Source of the DNA: Branchiostoma floridae
Lineage: Eukaryota; Chordata; Leptocardii; Amphioxiformes; Branchiostomatidae
NCBI RefSeq assembly: GCF_000003815.2
Contig: NC_049980.1
Location: forward strand, 21,535,198-21,599,197
Length of the DNA: 64,000 nucleotides
Direction of reading: 5' to 3'
In this document: positions 14,135 through 25,100 of the stretch, one piece after another
Numbering within the stretch: the first letter of the stretch is position 1
How the letters are laid out: each line of letters opens with the position of its first letter
Made by a program: the position numbers and the translations under genes
The notes under the pieces: generated by a model
Told to the model about the DNA's origin: nothing
Database searches by the model: none
The model's input: only the letters and a program-made list of their open reading frames with translations

Positions 14135-15620
14135 GTTGGAATCTACCACTAACAGGAGGGGTGCGAAATCTGCAGTACAAAATCAACCGTTAGGAGTGAC
14201 ATCGGGTTTCCTGTTGATCTCCAACCAGATTCACGGTGCGTAATGTATAGTATCAAACTTCCCGTAGTTCCTGTGTCAAACCAAGGAAGTTGATGAAACC
14301 TCCTTGGTCGAACAAACTTGCCCATTCTCACTTTATTTTAGGGTAAAAATCAAAATCAAAATAGCATGTATTGACTCTTTTCCACGATGCTTCATGACTA
14401 AATCAGCTCTTCGTCAATGAAGAACAAAATTCTATCCCACGGTTTTCCGATCTTTTCCCACCAAAATGCACATAAAACTGAGTTATTGAGCAACAAGACT
14501 TCATCACCATGTGAATGGTGCTCAGTAGCTAGGTAACGTTACGTCTGTCTGTGTAGATGGTGTTCGTTATACCCTTTGCGTATCAATGCGAGGATGGTAT
14601 TCAGTACCAAGGGCAGGTGTGCTTGCATGAGGATGGTTCAGCACTAAGGATAGGACCCTTGGCGGTACAGGGTGAGGGCAACTGAGTAAAATGTTTTAGC
14701 GTGTGCTGGATCGTTAGTGCTTCTTTGAAAAGTGACAACCTACAAACAACAGTCTATCGTAGCAGCGTCATGCTCATGGATCAAAAGTGCCACATAGCAA
14801 TCCACACAAGAACTGCAGTAGTCCACACTTACCGAGGAGTAGGAGTAACGTTAGGACTCGCTACGCAGACAAACAGCTTACTGTGTGCCTCCGACGTTTT
14901 ACTTTCAGACATACATGTATGTCATACCGACGACCGGAGAACTGCTGGTATGATATAACGGCAGCTATACGAATTTCTGTCTATCACTCGCTCTTTCATG
15001 GGGTTGATGCATCGTCATTTTCCATTCAGACATCCTTCCCTATTTTCCCAATGAAGATTACGTTACATTTCATCACAGATCAGGAAATAACAGAAAAACA
15101 TATTTAAGTTGTATTCTGTGGTCTTAAAATGCTGATAGATCAAAGAAAATACAGCAACCAATGTTTGTCCTGTGGGAATGCAGGTCTTGGTAACGTTAAA
15201 CCTAACTCAACAAATATAACGTTAATACAAATGCTGATTGGCTTGCCTGTATTTTTTTGCTCCAGATAATGACTATTCTACAACACATAGACAAATCACT
15301 AAACTCCATGCACAGATCTTTTTCATTCCGCCTTTTTAGTGGCACCATTATCACGTAGCATCCGCCTGCATTAGCGCCATTGACTTTGATGTGGGGGAAG
15401 GAACTGGTCACTTTTAGATCGCTCATCTAACGACGCATATGCCAGAGGTAATAAAGTATAATCACTTCAGACAGTGAAACAGTAGACGCTCTTCTTGGTT
15501 AACATCTGCACTGTAAATTTATCTATTTTTCTAATTGGAGGCAAGTAGCCTGTTTTGCAATGCCTTCACTCTTTCATAACTCAACTGTCTTTTTTTTTAC
15601 TCTAATAAAATGGAATTCAT
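14135..15620. other. PIK3C3 upstream region, no further gene seen
   Basis: The PIK3C3 start codon is at 14134, so its promoter and 5' UTR should lie just above it. I see no clear TATA box. TAACGTTA-like words recur here (about 14535, 14848, 15190, 15218). Two open frames were inspected (14701-15107 plus, 15202-15426 minus). Neither resembles a known protein or joins to neighbouring exons. Confidence 0.5.
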
Positions 15621-17000
15621 GAAAAACTAGAGTTCCACGAACACATACCTTTGCCAAATAAACCAGGTTTGTTATGTAGAATGATGTCTGTAGACATAAA
15701 TGTGTTACTCATTACAGTTTAATTTATATGCCCGGAGTTGGTTCATAACATTTCGCCATTGCTTATACAAATTAGATCCCTATTTACATAATGATATTAA
15801 ATTGTATCAAGCATCACTTAAGCTATCAGCATACCAAAAATCATGATGATCCTTTCATCCCTTCTTGACTTATTCTCTTTCAGGTAGGAAACTAAACCGG
15901 CTCCTGCAGTTCAAGAAAAGACCTTACCGGACCCAAACATACACCTCTTACTCGCTGCCATCTTTCTCAGTTCCATATGTGTCAAGTTTGAAAGTCCTAT
16001 CACGGAATGCAGTGGATTTATCAACTTTCCGCATTAATTATGCAAATTAGCTGTTAATTTATATAATTAGTATCTCATTATGTAAGTTTTTACTTAGGAT
16101 ATCTACATACCAAAAATCATGACGATCCGTCAACATGTTCATATTTTGCCATTAAATATGCAAATGAGATCATCATCTGCATAATTGATATGTATAGATA
16201 TTTCTTTCTTTCTCAGCTACAAGTGTGACAAGTTTGAAAGTCCTATAAAGGAATGCAGTGGATTTACAAACTTTCCTAATTAATTATGCAAATTAGCTGT
16301 CGATTTGCATAATTAGAATTCCATCATGTAAGTCTTCCCTTTGGCTATCTACTTAACAAAAATCATGACGATCCGTCAACACGTTTATATTTTCTCATTA
16401 ATTATGCAAATGAGGTCATCATTTGCATAATTAATGTGCATGGATATTTCTCTCTTCCTCATCTATATATGTGACAAGTTTGAAAGTCCTATCATGAAAT
16501 GCAGTGGATTTATCAACTTTCCTCATTAATTATGCAAATAAGTTCCTGATTTGCATAATTAGTATTTCATAATGTGCATTGTCACTTGGGCTATCTACAT
16601 ACCAAAAATCGTGACGATCCATCAACACGTTCTCGAGTTATTCTCGTCCAAAGTTTGAAAGGAAATCGGCGACTGCAGTTCCAAACAAGCCGCTAGGGGG
16701 TCCAAACTTAAAGTACTTACTCTCTGCCCCAAGGGCTACCTACCACTCAAAAATCATAACCACAGCATGTCCAGAACAAGAGATATCAAAAATTGAGGTT
16801 CTGCTGCAGTACCTTAGCAAGCCGCTAGGGGGCCCATTATCGAACTTGACAGTCGTTTTCCCGACCCCTATCCACCTACCAAATATCATCGGGATCCATC
16901 CAAGGCTTCTCAAGTTATGCTGTTAACACACACACACACACAGACAGATACACAGACCCACAAGCCTAAAACATAACCTTAGCCATTCTGGCAAAGGTAA
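15620..17000 (+). repeat. Octamer-rich dispersed element, copy 1
   Basis: This element begins near CTAGAGTTCCACGAACACAT and holds nearly three direct subrepeats of about 245 bp, starting at about 15979, 16225 and 16471 with GTGACAAGTTTGAAAGTCC or a close variant. Each subrepeat carries inverted pairs of the octamer ATGCAAAT/ATTTGCAT inside ATTATGCAAAT contexts; I count at least eight octamers. The part beyond 16640 (CAAGCCGCTAGGGGG twice, then a CA run) is missing from the second copy at 40571. No protein is encoded. Confidence 0.8.
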
Positions 17001-17030
17001 TGAAGGAAAAAGAAAATAATGTGCATTTTT

Positions 17031-17260
17031 TAGCACACTTCAAAACAGTTTATGCTAATACATGTACATGTACTAATACATGTACACTTAGACTTAACAC
17101 TTTTAGACTTTACACATGTACACTTAGACTTTAGACTTACACTTTGTCAGCACACTTCAAAACAGTTTATACTAATACATGTACTAATACACGTACTCTT
17201 AGACTTTACACTTACACTTTTTTAGCACACTTCAAAACAGTTTATACTAATACATTGTAC
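17031..17260. repeat. Tandem repeat with AGCACACTTCAAAACAG core
   Basis: The block AGCACACTTCAAAACAGTTT, followed by TACTAATACA-type sequence and TTAGACTT runs, occurs three times, at about 17031, 17149 and 17224. The spacing is unequal because the ACATGTAC/TTAGACTT filler varies in number. This is a minisatellite-like array downstream of the A2M-type gene. Confidence 0.7.
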
Positions 17261-17383
17261 AAACAAACAAAGGGATTAAGCTCCGTAAAGGATAGTCATT
17301 TGGCAGACAGGTCTTCTGTACATTACTTTTTTTCTCTCTCGCACACATGCATACAAATAACACACAAAATAATAGATTACTGC

Positions 17384-18136
17384 TTTATTCAGACCAAGCT
17401 GTATCAAATATAAAATTACATCCAATACCACAGAATTATTGCATCAAAATCTCTCCCTTACTCTTGCTCATGTGCATAGCTTCATCATAGTTAACAATAA
17501 CATAAAGCCCAAAATGTATCACAACTTGCACAGTCACGCAATAGACAACACTAAACTTATTGCTCCCTACATACAACATAATGGGCAAATTAATTAAGGG
17601 AGTACACACCTTTCTATCTGTCAAATATCAAAGAATCAATATAGAGTAAAATGATCCCTACTTCTTTCAATTCCTGCATAAAACCCTCATTTACCATTCT
17701 ATTATGGTTAAAAAGCCCAAATTTTCCTTTAAAATGTGAACGATAGTAGCTTGTACTCTAGGAATCCCTTAGTCTGATTAACTATATTTTGCAGTATCAT
17801 GTTCTGTGCATGTGCATGGCATTAATATCCTAATATACTCAGCCCACATTCAGATCTAGCTTTTCAGTCCCGATGCACAAATACGTGCTAAAATCATGTT
17901 TATAGAGATGTGCTGTTCAACATAAAAATCACAATTACTCTATGACAGAAGTACTCAGAGTAATCCAGAGAAATTCTTCCTAGCTATAGCATGGATGTAC
18001 CATCAACAAGCCTATCCATCAGTTTTAGAACTAATGTTTAATCACATGTGACAATACAGAGAAATCTCTCTTCAGCACATACTAATTCTTTCTAAGAGAA
18101 AGTGGCAGGGGTTTAGGTATCCTCTGTTTGTTTCTT
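17384..18136 (-). terminator. Likely 3' UTR and poly(A) signal of the A2M-type gene
   Basis: The A2M-type gene stops at 18137-18139 on the minus strand. The next clear AATAAA on that strand is at 17389-17384, which would give a 3' UTR of about 750 nt. The interval is AT-rich and I saw no repeat in it; repeats begin just past the signal. Other poly(A) sites are possible. Confidence 0.45.
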
Positions 18137-19154
18137 TCAGGGGTTGACTTCTACCCCTTGCTTGCACTTGGTCAGGGCATGCTGCACAGCCTTGTGGGAA
18201 TGGTCCCAAGGCATGATGGTCATGTACTCGTCCAGAATGAGCTTGTGGTGTTTGCTGGTCTCTGCAGCCACCGGTGCTCTATCACCCATGACCAACACCT
18301 GGGCATCTGGAGGGAAGGCAGAACTGAGTCAAAACCTGTTCATGTTGATGCTCAGTGTACAGTGGAATTCTCACAGCTTTCAAAATAAATTTGTTACCAC
18401 AGAAAATGATTTTCTGGTGGTGATTAAAAACATAATTATTTTCAGGTCAACTTTGTGTTGTTTCCTTAATCAACACCCACCAACTTCAAGTTCAGAACAC
18501 TGGCAGTCTGGACCCATGTCAATGTAGACAGTGTGGTGGGGTGCAGAACTGTTCACATCCTTCAGGTCCTCTGCAATACGAGCCTCATGTCCGTCTTTCC
18601 CTCTGTTGGTCTTCATTCTGTAGGCTGAAGAAACACAATAAGAAGAAAACTTGTGATGACTGTATTCCACAAGAAAGTAGACTAACAATAGACTGATGAT
18701 AGTGACTCTCTTTATTACATTCATGTTACAGATGTTCCCTCTTAAAACCATAATTTTTTCTTGGGATACTCACCATATTTTGAGCCACAGAAGACTTTGC
18801 TGAAATCCTCCTTCTTGAGAAGGCAGGTGGGGCAGCCCTGACGCTCAGTAGGTACAGTGTCAGGGAACACTGGAGTAGGTACAAACAATACTGTCAGGTA
18901 ACACTATCAACACATTTCTTCCAACATAATCGTGTTTGTCCCAGGCTGTGGATGACAGGGCTTCACATGATTTGACAAAAGCTCATCTTCCAAAGTGATT
19001 CATATGCACAAAAACACCACCACAAGAACAAGAGATGACTACTTACGTGGTTCTTCTACTGGGACGAAAGGCAGCAGCTCAGGCAGCTCTTCAGGAGGAG
19101 GAGGGGGAGGAGGAGGGCTGCAGTCGATGTTGTACTTCTTGGAAATTTTCAGGT
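18137..19154 (-). other. A2M-type gene exons 35-38: polyproline linker and NTR/C345C-like domain
   Basis: Exons 19154-19047, 18869-18774, 18624-18481 and 18306-18137. The first carries eight prolines followed by [15 protein letters not shown], a linker after the MG8-like domain. The rest encodes a netrin-like fold: [20 protein letters not shown], then [19 protein letters not shown], and AQVLVMGDR. The paired Cys motifs, the CQC and the xVLVMG strand are what NTR domains of C3, C4, C5, netrins and TIMPs show. Human A2M ends at its receptor-binding domain, so this is an added module. The frame is intact through VEVNP and the stop. The domain call rests on reading motifs by eye, without a profile search. 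Confidence 0.8.
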
Positions 19155-22100
19155 CTAGAAATCAAGAAAAGTATTCAGGAGTAGTTGATACAAAAAGACT
19201 TCATGACGATGTGAAAATAGAAGAGTACCAATTGTAGGAAAAGAAGTTATTGACTTGAAAAAAGGAGACAATAGAAAATATCTGACCTTCCTCATAATAG
19301 TCATACACTGTGACCACGCCAGGCTTTGTGTTCTTCACTCTGATGTTCTGTTCCACCAGGAACTCGAAACAGGTCATCTCATCGGTCAGCTATGAAATCA
19401 GAGAAATAAAAGACCCAGTGCATTTCATTGTTCAGCTCAGTGCTGTGCATAAAAGACTCAATGTATCTCATTGGTCAAATTACAGTTTGCTTGAAAATGT
19501 GTTTCACAAAATGATCTAACATGTTCTCAGCAGCAGCTATGAGATGGAAACCTTAAATATTCAAGAGGAGACAGCAAGTATGGTATATTCTATATCATGA
19601 ATTTGATACAGCATGAACATCATGCTATGCTTACCTCATCGAAGTACAGATTCACCATCTTGCCATCAATCTCATACTTTTTGATGGTTTTCTCCTTCTT
19701 CAGCTGTACAGTAAAAAACAAACAATAATCACAATGAATCATATTTGACTCTCTGCACTTCCAACATACATTGTGTATCTAGAAAGAAAAAAATTACAGA
19801 TGTCCTTGAAAATCATGAAGTAACAGTTCGAATTGGAGGAAGGACAATCAAAAGCGTACGATTTACTGAGGACATGGCGTATATATATATGTATATATAT
19901 ATTACATTGAACAACCCAAAATTGTCAAGCACTTACAGTCTTCAGACTGGTCTTGTCAGGGATGAAGCCTGAAACCATTTTTACAGCAACAACAGCCATG
20001 TTGGATGGCTCATCATCAACGAACCTGTTCAACACAAAAAAACATTGCATTTCTAATTCACGAATTCAAGTATTTTTAAACAAAATAAAAAACTTTTTCT
20101 GTTGCACACTTCAAATCTCGAATTGGCTTGATACTGGTGGTAGACAATACTACAAACAATATTTGAGTAGAATTTTCAAAGCCACTACGGCAATAAGGAG
20201 GGTCAAAAGTATGATTCCCATGGATGTCAATGAAAAAAATTATTCTGTTTTATGATTATTTGAGCGTGCCTTACCTGGTACATATACTCATCATTTTGAC
20301 AGAGCAGGGGGATGACTCCCCTCCCTCATCACGCTGAAGCTCAGCAGGCACATCCAGCATCTTGATGTTGACCTCAAAGGATGGCACAGGCTCCTCCTCT
20401 TCAATGTTGTACCTCACATTTGCCTACCAGGGAGCACAGAATTAGCAACAGCAAGTCAAGGAAAAGAATTACTAGTATTTCCATGTTTGTTTATTTATCA
20501 TATATAAAGGTTTAGACTGAAATCTGGTGGACTGTTGAAAGAGATCACAATCAAGATCTCATGCTAGTACAATTTGCGATTTTATCTCCATAAGAGAATT
20601 TTTCCATTCATGTGTTTATCTGCTACTCTCCAAGCAGAGGTTTGATAGTGATCTCTACTGGTAGCAGAAAAAGCAATTTAATTTTGCCAGATTGTAATCT
20701 CTACCTTGACATGTACTGTAGGAACTTTTGTGCCGTTGAAAGTTAGATATCCAGGTACTAATATGCGGAAAATTATTCTTATTTAAGCAACTTTAAGTTT
20801 ATCGAAACACAAACTTACCTGGAGAAGTGCACATCCCTTCCCGGTGGCCCTGACGCTGATGTCAGCTGGAGTGACTGGGACCTCCACACGCTGCAGAACC
20901 AAGCTGTTTGTGTCTGTAATCACAAAGGTCTCATCCAGTCCCTCAGCAGTCTGCACCTGGACTTCAATATCAACACCCTCTCCGTAAGCCATCTCAGCGT
21001 AGCGGGCCAAGGCCTGCAGAGCCATGACTGTGTCCTGCATGTACACAAACATCTCTGTTAGGAAAACAGGTTCAAAGGTCCTCATGCTACACGAAGAAGA
21101 CATAGTGTATCACTATGAAGATTCAACTGTCTGCTGCTTACCTTCATAAGAAAACTCCTACAGAGAAATATAGTTTTATGCCATTTGACATCCAACATTA
21201 TGACAGTCTCAGTTCCATCTAAAAGTCTGCCAATGGGTTTCGTAAACATGCAACTTATTCCATCAAATCTCAGACATGAATTCTTCGGAACAAATCATTA
21301 ACCTGCATTGCCAACATGTTTGCCTTGGTCTTAACAAGTTCTGTTGTTGTAACAGTTCCAGCAAAATTCCAGAACAATCAAGACATTGGTATTCTTCGAG
21401 TATTCATAATACGACTACAAACCTGCGTGGATGAGAAGCCTCCATATGCGTTCCTTTGCTGTGTGAGCCAACGTACGATGGGCAGGCCCTTCACCAGGGC
21501 TTCCCTCTCTCCAGTTGCCATGTAGGCAAGAAGTGCATAGGAGGTCATTTCCACCTCAGCAGAGGGGGATTTGTAGTATGGCCGGAACCAAGTACCAGAT
21601 GCTTCTGTTGGCTTTCCAGGCTGAACCTCACGCTCCCAGTGGACTGTGCCATCTTTAAATGAAAACAAGTTCCATGGAACATGTTCATTATCATCATCAA
21701 GTCCTTAGACATTCTGAGCTATTTCAGTTATGAAATTCAGCAAGAATATATATATCATTGGTGCAGACCAGAGTTCTTCCATCTCCAAGAATCATGTGCA
21801 CATTCAATGAGTGTCATATACACATTTCTACTTAAGAGTAAACAAGTAAAACATTTCCAACCTTTCTCTATTGCTAGGTTCTCCAATTTTTCCATGTACT
21901 CATCTCTTTGTGGATGGTTGGCAAGAGTCAGGGCATAAGACATCAGGGCAATGCCATATGTGCTGGTAATGTTACTTCCACTAGCAAGAAGGCACTCCAG
22001 TGCATTGCCAACAAGCTCTGACTGAAAGGTCAGAGCAAAAGCAAGTTAGTACAATTACACCATTTTATATGATTGAGTTTTGCATTTGTTATAAAGTTTA

Positions 22101-25100
22101 TCATATATCTTACTTCAACGTATTTCTTTTCTTTAGACCAGTCTTTTTTTATGCTATCTGATAATGACTGGATTTGGTATCCAAGGAAATTTAGATCATC
22201 CATGATATCACTATCGTGTACAAGCTTACTTATTCTAGGATAAAAGTGTTTGCTAAGGTGAAATGAAGAGATTCCTACCTCAACAGATTCCCCACTTTCC
22301 AGCATGGCAATGACAATGTAGGCAGTCAATGTGGTATCATCATTGACACCTCCCTTCATGGCCTTGTGGAGGACTTTCCCAACAGACTGGTAACAACCAT
22401 CTGGCTTTTGGTTGGAGGCAAACCACTTCTTGGTGTGATCCAGTTCCTTCTGGTCAATGAAGATGTATGGACGGGCTTGGGCAAAGCAACGGTAGACAAA
22501 GGCAGACAACCTAGCAAAAATAGAAGAGTTTATTAAAACTTGTTACAATTTCCAATTTGTGTCAAATGAAAAGGCATGACATTTTGTTTTCAAGATACTA
22601 CAAAATCTATCTAGTACAGAGTATGGAGCAACATGACAAAAACCTACCAAGTACTGCCAGAATCGTCACTTTCTCCAAAGGCACTGTACGATCCATCCTT
22701 GTGCTTGTAGGTCAACTCTCTTTGGTAACCTTTAAAGCAATACAGAAGATCAACAAATATGTACACTGCTTGAGTGCATGCCCAATAGAAATATTCTTCA
22801 TCGTCAGCTATCTTGACTTTAAGAAACATCAGACATGTGCACTGCCAGTTGTTCTAAGAATCACATCACATATTGACTGGATTCATAAGAGCTAACAACT
22901 ATCAAATACATAAATGTTTAAATCACACTGATGAAGGGCATAAATGACATAAGTACACCTAGCACACGCTAACTGGCAGCTTACATTGTTGTGGTTCATA
23001 GTAATATGTAGTAGTCTACCTAATACATGATTTTCCTCTCAAATGCATCTTCAGTTTATTCATTGATAAATTCATACTCATACAACGTATCTGATTAGTA
23101 TTATGAAAGTTTAATTGCAATCATCATACAATATGTGCAATCTAAGTCCCACTACGATGATAAGATCTAGATTGACTAAAAACCCACCAATCTTCATGTA
23201 CTCCAGAGACTTATCCTTGATTTCAGAAGACAGCTGTTTGGTTGTGTTCAGGTACTGCATGACGAAGATGTTGGGAGCAAACAGAACCATGTTCTGCTCT
23301 CCACACCCGGTCGGCTGGCGAACAAGATTGTCCAGACCAGACAGGGTGGGGCCCATCAGGTCACCTGAGGTCATTCAAGGATTGACATTTAACAATAAAG
23401 ATTTGTACATTGAGCCCCACTCCTTCTTGTTGCCCCCATCTGTGAACATGGTGTCTAAACTATGAATATTCTTTAAAATGCATGCAATATCATCATCATC
23501 ATCATCATTGGCCTCCGTCCGTCTAAAGAGACGATGGGTTTTGGTCATGCATGCAATATAAAACAGACAATATACACTTTTAATTTGTAAAAGAGTCTTG
23601 CAAAAATAATGAGGCAATTAGAGCATGAAGACCTTGGCTTCTCAGCCCTCAAAGCAAAATGTCCATGGCACTACATGCAGAATTGTCAATTTGAAAGTAG
23701 GTCCCAAATCTAAGCATCACCATTCACAGTTGTTGTAACTTATGTAAGGTGACAGGTAGATACTAACCGATAACAGACACGTAGGCCCTGTTGGACCCCT
23801 CCACCAGATTCTCAGGGAGGACAGTCTGGATGGTGTCTTCTAGCACTTCATTAGGGAAGTCTTTGGGACAGAAGAATGAGCTGTAGGTGTACTCCTCCTC
23901 AATGCCCTCTGGCTGTTGAAAACAAAATCATTATGGTTTTTCTCCAGTGCAACAAGCTTCTGGTCAAACTAACAAGTTGAAACTGGAAATGTATGGGAAG
24001 ACAATGTTCTGATAGAAAGATTAGGGAGAGATTACTGCCCATTATGCTTCCTGGTATGTAAGGCAGAGATTTTACATCATTTTATGGAACATGTTCCTGA
24101 TAGATATTCTTAAAGAGAACCTGATGCTGTTTTATACTACCAGTAGAAAAAAAATTGTCAGCCATGGTACAAGACAAAAAGCTGAACATCACCTCGACCA
24201 GAAGTTCCTTAACAATGGCATCCCTGGCTCCCTCGGTAGGCTTGACAACCGGGGCGTTTCCACAGATCAACTCATCATCCTCCACAGCCTGAGCCTCCAC
24301 CGAGATGTTGATCTTCCCCAGCGTGCTTGGGACGATGTTGAAAGTCTCGGTCTTGGATACCACAGGACACACACACACCTGACGCGTCCTGTCCTTGTCA
24401 ATCAGATCAAAGTCCTCCGACTTCAGCAGTGTAAGCTCAATCTGTGGCAAAGAAGGAATTGAAATCTCAAACACTTCAATACAACAATTTTGATACACAT
24501 GTACAAGACTAGAGTAACAGAGACTGAATCCCCTTACCCCTACTACTTTGCAACTACTTATAACTTCCTTTTGGTTCCTAACACAACTCCTTTCCAAATA
24601 CCTGGGACATTTTATATATCTATGTCTACTCACAACTTTTTTTTTTAACCAGTTCAAAAATATTGGCTGCAAAGTACCTGAGTAGACAAACATCTGATAA
24701 CTAACTCAAAACCATGGCCTGGAGACTGTTGGGAACTGTTCAGAAAGCAGACCATTGAGAATATTCTTTTGGAAAAAAACTGAATGCGTGACAAGGTAAT
24801 GCTTATTAATAGTCTCACCACTTGGCACTGTTGCATGTAGTTGAAGATGGAGACTTTGAGTGGCACCTCCTCACCCCTGATCACAGAGTAGGGAAGAGTG
24901 GGGGATACAAAGAATGGCTGGAAGGCCTGCAGAGATTCATGGAAACAGAACCAATGGAGTCAGTCATTTCACAACTGTCAGCAAATAATGGTCTATTATT
25001 ATCAAATAAGCATTTTCTTTCTATTGGATATTACATACAAAAGCCTCTTACTTGTTGTTGCTTTGGTTTAATTATGGGAATAGTATTTCATTTGAAAGTA

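Noticed and set aside
15202-15426. Minus-strand frame beginning MSDLKVTSSFPHIKV as a first exon
   Set aside because: Plausible looking but unrecognised, without a clear donor or partner exon.
15979-16640. CRISPR-like direct repeats
   Set aside because: The units are about 245 bp with similar rather than unique intervening sequence, and this is eukaryotic DNA.
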